This document shows positions 6,915-16,014 of a DNA stretch of 16,014 nucleotides, piece after piece. A model generated the notes under the pieces. That model was not told where the DNA came from. It ran no database searches and saw nothing but the letters and a program-made list of their open reading frames with translations. Origin of the DNA: Dichotomocladium elegans (lineage: Eukaryota > Mucoromycota > Mucoromycetes > Mucorales > Lichtheimiaceae); NCBI GenBank assembly GCA_025716815.1, contig JAIXMN010000096.1, positions 1-16,014 on the forward strand, read 5' to 3'. The position numbers and the translations under genes were made by a program. The number at the start of each line of letters is the position of its first letter. Positions within the stretch are counted from its first letter, which is position 1.

Positions 6915-7436
6915 AAACATCTTTTAGCATCTAATAGATCACTTAGACGCTAGGATGTCTTTTGTAATTAGATTAATAAGACACGATCGTTTACTTCGAA
7001 GGATAATGACTTCGTAATCATACCATCAGTACACAATTTGTAATACAATGTTAACGGCCATGGTGGGGCGAAAAAAAAACGCAGCATTTTCAGGTTGATC
7101 ATGGCAGCTGGGTCTCCTTGATTAAGGGCTAAGATGAGGAGGGATAGGAACTCTGATACTGGCGCGACATATAACCCATACTGGGAAGGGATTGTTGGAA
7201 TGTAAAATAAACATTGCGCAAAGAATCATTCATGGCACATTCCTTATGCATAGCGTTGAGGTTTACAGTAATTTAACTAAACTGCGAAACTTGTTTCTTC
7301 GCAAAGGCGTGATATAGGAACATGTAACATGAACAGAATAGAAATGCGGTACAATAAAAAAAATTCGGAGCAGTATTGTGCTAGATATCTTTTTTGCTTC
7401 CCACCTAAGTGATCGTACAAAAGAATCTCGGCGAAA
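6915..7436. other. MULE 5' non-coding region and promoter side
   Basis: AT-rich sequence between the left inverted repeat and the transposase ATG. Stops occur in every frame and no gene is visible. It must include the transposase promoter and 5' leader. ACAATAAAAAAAATTC near 7351 is a weak TATA-like candidate. Confidence 0.5.
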
Positions 7437-9645
7437 ATGAGCAGCAATAACAATGCCACCACTTCCGCGATCCGTCACCAAGATCTGCGCGAGACCGAAT
7501 GTCATGTCGACAATTATGTTGAGGTTCTGAAGCAGGCTCCCCAAAAAACCGGGGAATGCTGGGTATATGACCGTATCTATCAGCCGAAGGAAATGAACCC
7601 TGAAGGTAATAACGAAGACACATATATTCCCACGACAGGAAATATAACGTTAAGTTCATTAAGATACGCCGAAACGCTCGAAAAATTTCAAGAAGAAAGT
7701 GCTGTGGACGCGATATTATAACTGTCACCGCTCGACACGTTTCCGCGTGAAACATAGCGGCGACAGCAGAGCTAGCATATCAGAAGAGGGCCAAGGAAGT
7801 CGGCCTATCCAGAAAAAATCGAAGCAAGTAGGATGCGAGGCCGGTTTAAAGCTTACATGCTATAAAGACGATCCGACCAAGGTCGTTTTTCATTATACTA
7901 AGGAGCATACCGGTCACATCCCTGGATCTATCGACGATGTCAAGTACTTGCCACTTTCTGACGAGCTCAAAGCACGCATCCTTGCTGAAATCCGCAAAGG
8001 ATATAATGTTCGTCAAATTCGCACGTCGCTGCAGCATGAATACGACGGTGTAAACAGCAATCAACGAGAGGCCCATATCAGCACCACTGATGTTTATAAT
8101 GTTTATTATAAACATCGTCAGCAAAAATGCGAGAGAAGCGACAACGATTTCGAATCGATCCAAAAGTGGCTGACAGAACTTAGTGCTAAAGGGTATGAGA
8201 CGTGGACCGATGGCGATGATGCAGGAAGTGCTCTTTCTGCTGAATACTTCGCCTTCGGTTTCACTGCTCCATGGCAGAAAACGCTGCTCGTTGGTGCCAA
8301 GTTCTTTTCTTTGGATGCAACCCATGACGTCAGCCGTTACAACGATGGTGTGTTATACACCATGGTTATCCGCCATCCTATAGCTGGTCGTGGTGTTCCT
8401 GTTGCCTACCTTTTGACAAATAATCTGTCATCCCATCCCCTTGTTCGCTGGTTCCGCTTCTTGCATTCACTTGGCGTAGTCCCACACAGAATCACAATAG
8501 ATTGCAGTCTTCCAGAGGACAACGCGATCTGTGAGGTGTGGGAGAGCTGCACCATTCAGTACTGTACATGGCACGTCATGCGCGCATGGATGAAGAACGT
8601 GCAATTGAAAGTTGTTGGAGAGCAAGGACGGACACCAGAGCAAGCAAGAAAAGTAGTCCGCCAGCACCTGCGCGACCTGATGTATGAGAAGGATATCGAG
8701 AAGTTCAACGAACTTCTTGATACCTTTCTCAACAGATACACACGGACCCAGGTTGAATTCGCGACTTACTTTAAGCGTTACTGGGTTGAAGGAGCGCAAG
8801 GATGCGAACGTTGGGCGGCCTGCCACCAGCCAGCTGTATACACCAACATGGAAACCAACAACTATGTTGAATCTTGGCACAACCAGCTTAAGACCGTTTA
8901 CTTGCAGCGTAAACGTGTCCATCGTATGGATGCGCTTCTCGAGATCTTGACGTCAGTTGTCGAATTCGACATAAAACAAGAGATTCGACGACTGTCCGCC
9001 AACGTTGGCCGAATGGGTATTAGTGAACATCGCTTCCGCAGAGAAGAAAGAAAAGCTGAGTTGGTCGATCGTGCCATGTTACCCGCAATGATAACGTTGC
9101 AAGCGGAAAACGAGTATATCGTTAGCTCGTTTTCAATGGATGGAACCACGTATGAAGTAAGGAAGTCATGATTCAACACGCCTTTTATCCTAGCATACTC
9201 TTACCTTTCTTACCAGGTCCACACCAGTGGTTCACAGATTACAGCTTGCACTTGTCCTTGGTTTAGCACAACGCGCCGCCCATGTAAGCATATGTTTCTA
9301 GTGCAACAACATGTCAACGGTGTAGTTGTCCGTCCAGCACTTTTGGACAGTTCTGCAACATATATGCAACAGGTGCCACATGAACCGGATACTTCTGCCA
9401 GAGAACGCCTGACGCATACGCCAACGGCGAAAGAGCTACTTGAGGATGCACTTCAGAAGCACGCAGCATCCATCACTGCTCTTAGACGTCGCATTGGGGG
9501 ATCGATGGTTGAAGATCCTGACAAGATTGCAGAAGCCGTCACACGGATTAATAACCTTACTGAAGAGCTTTCCTCAATTAATTCCTTCATTGGCGCAGCT
9601 CTTACCATTCCTCCAAATGCTAATTTCCGCCGTCAAAACAATTGA
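7437..9645 (+). CDS. MULE transposase (three exons)
   Basis: This enzyme cuts the element out and joins it to a new site. Proposed exons 7437-7605, 7664-9156 and 9217-9645 give 696 residues. ATG 7437 is the start. An N-terminal FLYWCH/WRKY-GCM-like zinc finger is seen in RYYNCHRS, GCEAGLK and HYTKEHTGH. The MULE catalytic domain follows with D274 (FFSLDATHD), D336 (RITIDCS), the CxxH motif of CTWHVMRAW, and E459 (NNYVESWH). Exon 3 adds a SWIM finger, CXCX9CXH at residues 565-579. Without splicing the frame breaks near 7720 and stops at 9171, before the SWIM finger. The joined frame has every element expected of an active transposase and no missing catalytic residue. A helical C-terminal tail of about 100 residues follows the SWIM finger. 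Confidence 0.93.
7606..7663 (+). other. Intron 1 of the MULE transposase (58 nt)
   Basis: GTAATA donor and TTAAG acceptor, with TATAAC as possible branch site. Splicing moves the reading from the start-codon frame to the zinc-finger frame, avoiding stops at 7660-7662 and 7719-7721. Another acceptor nearby is possible, so the exact 3' end is less certain than the need for an intron. Confidence 0.65.
9157..9216 (+). other. Intron 2 of the MULE transposase (60 nt)
   Basis: GTAAGG donor after GAA and TTACCAG acceptor. The length is a multiple of three, and the intron contains the in-frame TGA at 9169-9171. Removing it joins the catalytic domain directly to the SWIM finger in one frame, as in related transposases. 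Confidence 0.82.
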
Positions 9646-11130
9646 TACTCGCGCATTGTTTAATGTACCAGAAATATACGTCAATCACTTTCGAAAGATA
9701 ATGTTCAGCAGACTGCTGTACTTACGTTCAAGTTTAACGGCGAATGGCGTTCAAAAGAGTTTTATAGTTCATTCATCTGTTGTGACTTATTAGCATGGTC
9801 TTTTTTCAACAATCGCAACTGAATGCGCGTAACAGTAACCACTAAAGAATGATTCCGCGTAGTTTAGTATAATCTCATATAAGACGAAAGCTGTTGCTGG
9901 ATGGCGTTTGAATACTGACAAGTCTCTGGTGATTTCTCTCAGTGATTCGTGACAATGACTATGCATGGTTTATCTAAAAAGCAGCAATTGAAAAAGTCTT
10001 GTTCCATGGCAAGGATTGTAACGCGAAATTAAACAGGGAAAAAACTACAGACGTCGGCCTCTAAATATAAGCCTGTCTATTTTCCGCGGTGATTTTTGTG
10101 CTGAGGACATTAATTGCTTCACATCTGGTACAAACATCAAGACCAACAGAGCCATTGGGCACAACATTCTACACATTGTACGGAGATCGACCGTTGTGCG
10201 TCACCTATAATCGACTTATCTTAATTTGTGTCTGTGAAAGAAAGAAAGGCATAAACAGCAGGGCGTTATCCATTATTAACACGATTGACCTGGGAAGTCG
10301 GTAATTATCAGCTGCTTCTATTTGTCGGGTCATTTCCGCGCAAGCTTTATACTGTCGCTATAGGAGGCGTAGACCAAGAGACACGTAGTGATTGATGGCT
10401 ACAGAATCTACAAATGCCAAGGACTTTGTGGTTTGTGAAATAAGGATTAGTTAAGTGCTGGCAGGAGGAATGAGAACATATGTAGGGAATAAATGGAAAC
10501 GGAAGCTGCATGCTCCATAAGGATTATGAATGATGTGCACTTATGATGGATGCATCAAATAGGCAACGTGGAGAAGATGTCGTGAAATTGACAATTGCAG
10601 TGTTGTTAATTCCATCCAGACATCCCGCTTACTGGCTTTGGTTATTTTATCCATTTCCTTTCTTGCCCACTACCATCAGCAAGGAAAGAAGAAACGCATT
10701 CATGCTTGGTTGGCTTATACCAGTAATTACTGTTTCCTGGAATTGTAATGCCCAATGCCCATCCGCAATTGGTTGCTTATGTGAATAACGATGAAAACGG
10801 GAATACAACACGTATCCCTTTTTTCTTGTTAATGTAGCCGAGCTTTGGAATTAAGTTTACGTTAATTAGACCGGTTTCACTCCAGCCCATGATACAATGC
10901 TATTACTCTTAACCACGCAACTGTTACTTCTTGTCATCTCCTGCTATTTGTTGCTGTCTATTTTAATAAAATTAGACTATCTGGAAACCTGATTTCGAAT
11001 TTGATTTAGCTGTACCAAATGACCACGGCACGCGTAGAAATATAATTCTTATGACGCTTGGACATATGTCTCATACGGATTATTGATGTCGCAGCTATCC
11101 AACGTCGCATCGAACATTGAGAATAAGATG
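9646..11130. other. MULE 3' non-coding region, 1.5 kb
   Basis: AT-rich sequence with stops in all frames. Only short open frames occur (for example 10089-10304 and 10543-10788, plus strand); the latter is hydrophobic but unlike any protein I know. I see no second transposition gene and no captured host exon. It includes the transposase 3' untranslated region. Confidence 0.5.
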
Positions 11131-11441
11131 TCTTTGTAGTTGAGGGAAATTGCCGAATTGCCTTAAGCACAAACTGGGCCATGTTGAAAAGAAAAGAATT
11201 AACGAAGATGAAGAGATTGCGCACATCCCCTACATTGAATGTCGTCCGCACACGTCTCTCTCGTCAGATTGAATTGAAGTTACTGCATTACTGTTAAGGA
11301 ATGGACTGATGCAAATGAATTCGCAAAAAAGACAAAGGATTCATTGCCTGAAATTTTTTAAGCTGGATGTGCGTCTGACCTCAAAAAAAAAATTGAGTTG
11401 GGGGGGGAGTGCCGAACTTTTGAGGCAATATAAGTAAGTTG
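11131..11441 (-). repeat. MULE right terminal inverted repeat (311 bp)
   Basis: Reverse complement of 6604-6914 with three differences in 311 positions. Ends ...TAAGTAAGTTG directly before the right target duplication. Confidence 0.96.
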
Positions 11442-11450
11442 CAATGGCGG
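11442..11450. repeat. MULE target-site duplication, right (CAATGGCGG)
   Basis: Exact copy of 6595-6603. Confidence 0.95.
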
Positions 11451-11807
11451 CGGCCAGGACTCAAGCTCCGTCCAGTCCGCCGAAGGAGTGAGCGTCAAGG
11501 CCCGAAAGAACTGGGTGTACAAATGGTTTGACGCCGTTGAAGATCCAGTAACCAATACGCTCTATTACCGGTGTCGATTCACCGTTGGGAGCAAGGCATC
11601 ACGTTGCAATAAGCGGTACAAGGACCCACGAGGTTCCACGACTGTTCTGAAGAAGCACCTTGGGACCCATTGCATTACTGCGGACACGTCGCTTACGCCG
11701 ACCCAGCAAGGGACATTCCTTGACCGGCACTTCAGAGGTAGTGGGGATCTCATCCCTCCCCAATTCAACGATGAGCAGTTTAGACAAGCACTCGCGCTTT
11801 TCGTTGT
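11451..11807 (+). pseudogene. BED-finger (hAT-type) gene, 3' part
   Basis: Continuation of the gene started at 6326, in the same frame after removal of the MULE and one duplication (base 11451 completes the codon begun at 6602-6603). It contains a BED zinc finger: W at 11512 and 11524, C at 11572 and 11605 (CX10C), H at 11656 and 11668 (HX3H). This is the DNA-binding domain at the N-terminus of many hAT transposases. The following FNDEQFRQALALFVV resembles the start of the hAT transposase body. The gene is then cut at 11807/11808 by the 5' LTR of a Ty3-type element. The rest of the gene, including any catalytic or dimerisation domain, would lie beyond that element. A domesticated BED-finger gene cannot be excluded. 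Confidence 0.82.
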
Positions 11808-12178
11808 TGTGGTGAACATTGATCCGTGTTAGAGAACTCAGCCGGTTTCACATCACTATCGCCGATATCCTGAAACTAAGACAATGATGAATTTAACACA
11901 TTGATGTTCAGGGACCGATATTTTCATATCCGCTTGCGTGACAGGACAATCGCACCTATCAAAGGTATTTCCTCTACCCAGGATCCATCACTGGTCTTGA
12001 AGAGGACAATGAAAAGAGAATGCTCTCATCCGATACGTCCTAACAGGATTAAGCACTTACATCGCCGTTCTAATAGAATTATTATAAAAGAGAGTTATTT
12101 TATTTTCAGGAATAAACATCAACCTCAAAGATACTTTTATAGTTTTCTTTTTTCATTCTCTCTAATCCATCCATCTCA
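11808..12178 (+). mobile_element. 5' LTR (copy C), 371 bp
   Basis: TGTGGTGAACATTG...CATCCATCTCA; boundaries are fixed by comparison with the solo LTR at 4427-4797, which has a perfect duplication. TATA box 12083-12090 and AATAAA 12111-12116. Differences from copy A are few (about seven) and scattered. Confidence 0.94.
12083..12090 (+). promoter_or_regulatory. TATA box of the Ty3-type element
   Basis: TATAAAAG, kept in all three LTR copies inside their most conserved part, about 140 bp before the gag ATG. This is the expected place for the element's promoter. Confidence 0.65.
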
Positions 12179-12182
12179 TTTT

Positions 12183-12191
12183 TATCTTTGA
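12183..12191 (+). promoter_or_regulatory. Possible self-priming primer-binding site
   Basis: TATCTTTGA, four bases after the LTR end, is the exact reverse complement of TCAAAGATA at 12125-12133 in the LTR, about 42 bp downstream of the TATA box. No TGG-type tRNA-complementary site follows the LTR. Tf1/sushi elements prime reverse transcription by folding the 5' end of their own RNA onto such a site. Whether the RNA starts at or near 12125 is unknown. Confidence 0.35.
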
Positions 12192-12221
12192 AAACCTTTG
12201 TTTTTCCTACCTGATCCCACC

Positions 12222-15200
12222 ATGTCTGACATCACCCCAGTTACCAATGTCGAACGCAACCATGAGGCGAACCCGCACGAGGCGAACGTGCATAAGGAAC
12301 CCATTCCCGAGTGCCAGGACGAGGACACGCCGATGCAAGACAACGAGGAGGCACCGAAACAACGAGTTTTAACACTCGAAACGTATGCGAAGGAGCGCAT
12401 ACTCACGCCTGCCAACACGGAAGCAATTCTCCGTAATCGTCTACAGCAGGTGTATGAACGGTACATGTCCTCCATAGGCGAACCGGAAGAGGAAAGGGAC
12501 CGCCTTCGCCAGGAACATAAGCAGGCGCTAGACGACCTAAAAATGTACCAGAACACAAGAGATGCCCTACAACCCCGCGGAGCAAGAATAGCGCATGGCC
12601 AACAGACCTTGGTACCAAAGGAGCTTCCAGCCTTGCAGTTCCGTGGCGGTCCAGTACGCAACACCAGCAAACCGGTGCACGAGTCAGTGCGTGCGTTCAC
12701 GGAGGCATTCGAGGCGCAGCTGAGGAGCCACGGCCTGTCGTTAGATGAGCATTGGGAACGACTCTTCTGGTTGTGTCTTGATCAAGGGCAAACCATGTGG
12801 TTCCGCCGCGAACTGGCGGACAAGCACTACACCTGGGAGCAAGCTTGTAAGGTGGTACACAAGGAATATGGTAATCCTTACCACGCATATATCAAACGAC
12901 ACGAGCTATATTCCAAGAGGTATCGTAACGGCCAGTCAGTGCGACTGTACACAGAACAGTGGATCGCATTGGCGACAGAGGCCAGCCGTCAACAAGGACC
13001 CGACTTAACCTTCGACTTTGTGTCATCCTTTCCTCGACACATCCGGGACAAGATTCACCCTGTCATGGCACAACGCTATGGAACGATGTTACCAGCAGAT
13101 ATTATGGAAATGGCGCAATTAGTAGTCTCCACTCTTGGTGAATACATCGAAGGAACAGATGAACAGGACGGGCCTGACGAAGTGTACCAAATGCACGAGG
13201 GTAGCAACAAGAAGCGGCGCTTGGTGCCGAAAACACAGAGCCAGCACAAGTACGGCGACTGCCCAGTCCACCCGAAGGGTAGTCACTCCAAGGCCGACTG
13301 CCACATCCTCCGACAGCAAAAACAGCTGGTACAACAACAGCTGCAACAAGGCAGACGCGGTACATACACTGCGCAGCAAGAACATATCTCCAACAACCTT
13401 TGCCGCTACTGCAGAAAGGTACCTTACACCAAGGGACATACCTGCCAGGAGTATTTCGAGGCAAAAAGAAAGGGTAAGACACCCATTACAAACAAATCCA
13501 TACGCGTCAAGGTTGGGCCGAAGTCCATGGATAACACAGCATCGAAGCTGTCGGAACGTGATGAAGCTATACTTCAGGAGATCCTTCCTGTCCGTTTGGA
13601 AGAATTGGACATAACGAGTAAGTACACTCTGCGTTCAACACATATATCACACATCCCAAGCGATGATGACTCACTGCTGATTCCTATCATGGTACAGAAT
13701 GAACAAACACTGGGCCTCTTTGACACAGGTGCTAGTAGATCGTTTATCACACCATCTTTCATCGAAAAGCTAGAATCAGAACGCAGTATCATATTTAATA
13801 AAAAAGCAGTGCACAATATCTCTGTCTCTCTGGCTCAACGAGATAAAACAGCCGACTTACTTGGCTTGGTGACCGACGTCGCGATAACCTACAATGGCAA
13901 GCATTTCAAACATGATTTTTACATCTTGGAACTTGAAGGTGACGCACCCGTGACAATTGGTCTTGATTTAGCACGCAAAATGGGAGTTGGTTTCACTGGT
14001 TTGGTTCTCTCATGGAACACGCAACCAAAGAACAAGGAAGAAAAGGTGAACGACACGCCTGAACCCAATAATTCTCCTTATGGTACAAACACGGAACGTA
14101 AAAATTTCTTCTCCGTTGTACAACCAACCATTGAGGATAACAAACAAATTCCAAAGAACTCTTTCTGTACGGTACCGGAATCAGTCGTCCGCATCGACAC
14201 GCCAGAAGGTGTAGTATCTCACCGTGCACAATATCCTTTGGCACTAGCATATAAGGAAATCATTGATAAGCAGATACAAACATGGTTGGAAGATGGCACC
14301 ATAGAACCTGCACCTGTCAACACAATGTGGAACAGTCCACTTACGCTAGCACCAAAAAAGGATCTCTTTGGTAATTACACTGATAAACGGCCATGCCTTG
14401 ATCCTCGACACATCAACAAACTGTTGGTCCAACCGGATCGTCATCCGCTTCCATTAATCAAGGACATTTTTCATATGCTGCAAGGCTCTACAGTTTTTAC
14501 AACTCTTGACCTAAAAAGCGCATTTCACCGCTTTGAAATTTATGAGCCACACAGACAAAAGACAGCATTTAAGCCGCATGGTCATATACAATATCAATTC
14601 CGAGGCTGTCCCTTTGGACTCAAGCCCATATCCTCTATTTTTCAGCGTACCATGAACATCATTTTCCATGATCTCCCTTTTGTCACCACATTCGTGGACG
14701 ATATCATTATCTTCTCTAAGGGACTGGATGAACACGCTCAGCACGTCGCTACAGCAATTAAAAAGCTCACCGACGTAAACCTCATTCTGAATCCGGATAA
14801 GTGCCATTTCGCACAACGCTGCGTTTACCTCCTAGGCTTCTGCGTGTCTGAACAAGGCATCGGGCTAGACCCTCGCAAAGTCAGCAATATACAGGAGTGG
14901 CCTACACCTCGCACGGGTAAAGACATCCAACGATTCTCGGAGTGATTAATTATTTCCGTGAGTCCATACCCAAGTGTGCGGACCTCACTGCACCCTGGAC
15001 TGTCTGCGTTATGCAGGGGACCTGGGTAACAAATGGACCAGTCATGAGCAAGCGACTTTCAACCGCTTAAAACAGGTTTTGCTGGATGCACCCATCCTTC
15101 GCTACCCTGATTTACGACACCCTTTTCAGGTTGCTACTGACGCATCCAACGTCGGTATTGGCGCTGTCCTTTACCAAGTCATTGATAAAGAAACACGGCA

Positions 15201-16014
15201 TATCGCTTTCATGGCTAGAGCTCTCTCAAAATCAGAGCGAAATTACTCTACAACAAAGCGTGAGTTGCTCGCTGTTGTTTACGCACTCACAAAATTCCAC
15301 AAATTCCTTTGGGGACAAAAGTTCACACTTTACACCGATCACAAAGCGTTGGTATATCTTCACACCCAAAAGGTTACTAATGCCATGATGAACAACTGGT
15401 TAGACACCATTCTTGAATACACTTTTGACGTAGTACACTTGCCAGGATTAGACAACATCCTTCCCGACCAACTTTCTCGCCTTTTTCCCACGGACAAAGA
15501 GCTGGAAGGGGGTAATGCTATGCAAAGTAACACGACCAATTTAATCGTAAACAAAACTATGTCAACACACACCGCCACGGACGTAACTAAGGAAGACGAT
15601 GTTGACACATCAGTACATTTTATTCCTCCTGAAGAAGAACGACCACAGCTGTTAGCACAAGCTCATGCGTTTGGACACTTCGGCGCTGAAGCAATGACGA
15701 AGTCTCTTCAGAATGACGGGCTCAGATGGCCTAACATGTACAAGCAAGCGGCTGAACACGTTAAACAATGTCCACAATGCCAAACGCTTCAACGTGACGA
15801 AAACAGGGTATCATCCTATGCGCCCTATTCACGCCTTCTACCCTGGTGATCACTGGGCAATCGACCTTGCCAGCGGCTTTGGAACAAGCGCACGAGGGCA
15901 CAACTATCTCTTAGTTATGGTCGATGTTTGCACACGCTTTTGTGTACTACATGCACTTCCTGACAAGTCTTCAGACACAGTAGTACAAGCAGTCATAAAC
16001 ACCTTTTGCGATTA
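12222..16014 (+). pseudogene. Ty3-type gag-pol polyprotein, three frame breaks, partial
   Basis: ATG 12222 (CACCATGTC) starts a polyprotein for particle formation, reverse transcription and integration. In order: an acidic, partly coiled N-terminus; a gag domain (about 12780-13120); a zinc knuckle CX2CX8HXC (C394, C397, H406, C408); aspartic protease with DTGAS (D501); reverse transcriptase with TTLDLKSAF (D763) and FVDD (D826, D827); RNase H with VATDAS (15139) and TDHK (15337); an integrase HHCC finger (H at 15664 and 15676, C at 15769 and 15778); and the integrase core start (WAIDL, D at 15863). The frame is open to 14945 but changes near 14936 and again near 14993, each fitting one missing base in a short run, and near 15814, fitting one extra base. 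RT and protease active-site residues are all present. The polyprotein continues beyond the window. Confidence 0.93.

Larger units (their letters stand above)
6604..11441 (+). mobile_element. Complete Mutator-like element (MULE), 4838 bp
   Basis: The element is delimited by long inverted repeats starting CAACTTACTTATATTGCC at both ends and by a perfect 9-bp direct repeat CAATGGCGG. It carries one three-exon transposase gene (7437-9645). The inverted repeats differ at only three of 311 positions, all host-frame joins are clean and the transposase frame has no defect once spliced. The copy is therefore young and may be able to move by itself. It inserted into the coding repeat of a BED-finger gene. 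About 1.5 kb between the transposase and the right repeat holds nothing I recognise. Confidence 0.96.
11808..16014 (+). mobile_element. Ty3-type LTR retrotransposon, 5' part (runs off window)
   Basis: 5' LTR of the 371-bp family followed by one long gag-pol frame in the order gag, protease, RT, RNase H, integrase, which is the Ty3/gypsy order. It is inserted in the BED-finger gene; the five bases before it (GTTGT) are the expected target duplication. The element is cut by the window end inside the integrase core. Three frame breaks make this copy defective as read. A single gag-pol frame and a possible self-priming signal recall the Tf1/sushi group, but that placement is tentative. Confidence 0.95.

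Noticed and set aside
6748..6930. 60-codon minus-strand open frame and its counterpart at 11006-11251
   Set aside because: Both fall mostly in the inverted repeats of the MULE; similarity comes from the repeat.
7846..8325. 159-codon minus-strand open frame, with further ones at 8467-8922 and 8898-9179
   Set aside because: They are antisense to the transposase, whose motifs and splice sites clearly place the coding on the plus strand.
10089..10788. Two plus-strand open frames of 71 and 81 codons in the MULE tail
   Set aside because: They are short, in AT-rich sequence, without motifs or splice context. Not called as genes.
1..16014. CRISPR arrays, rRNA, bacterial operons or phage genes
   Set aside because: No regularly spaced repeats, rRNA-like segments or ribosome-binding-site operon structure are present; the features are eukaryotic.

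Overview
Overall character. This window is almost entirely transposable-element DNA from a eukaryote, most likely a fungus. The evidence is a eukaryotic tRNA-Leu(AAG) gene with A and B boxes and a long variable arm, introns of 55-60 nt with GT-AG ends, and a mixture of Ty3-type LTR elements, a LINE, a Mutator-like element (MULE) and a BED-finger (hAT-type) gene. An early-diverging fungus (Mucoromycota-like) would fit, but that is only an inference. I see no ordinary housekeeping protein gene.

Left part (1-4020). The window opens inside the integrase of a Ty3-type element. That coding end is broken by two single-base frame changes and is followed by a purine tract and a 3' LTR of about 320 bp (793-1111 or 1119). 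Next is an intact tRNA-Leu(AAG) on the minus strand (1145-1227). Just upstream of the tRNA, pointing away from it, lies the 5' half of a LINE: ORF1 (1566-2972) and an ORF2 (from 2972, TAATG overlap) that keeps its endonuclease domain but stops at 3805 before any reverse transcriptase. The LINE ends at a TAGGGTTT junction, followed by DNA rich in GGATC words that includes a 41-bp tandem repeat.

Middle (4020-6600). A textbook solo LTR of 371 bp lies on the minus strand (4427-4797, direct repeats ATCAG/ATCAG). A second 371-bp copy lies on the plus strand (5857-6227) and is a mosaic: its centre is nearly identical to the other copies and its ends are strongly diverged. Between them is a tentative small spliced minus-strand gene. 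Downstream of the second copy starts a BED-finger gene (6326).

Right part (6604-16014). The BED-finger gene is split by a complete MULE (6604-11441): 311-bp terminal inverted repeats differing at three positions, a perfect 9-bp target duplication (CAATGGCGG), and a three-exon transposase gene with D, D, CxxH, E and a SWIM finger. Removing the MULE and one duplication restores the BED-finger reading frame exactly. The same gene is cut a second time at 11807/11808 by a Ty3-type element whose 5' LTR (11808-12178) belongs to the 371-bp family. Its single gag-pol frame (from 12222) carries gag, zinc knuckle, protease, RT, RNase H and the start of integrase, with three frame breaks, and runs off the window.

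The region is therefore best read as layered nested insertions whose order can be deduced: BED-finger gene first, then the MULE and the 371-bp-LTR element. The LINE may in turn have been split by the BED-finger element.
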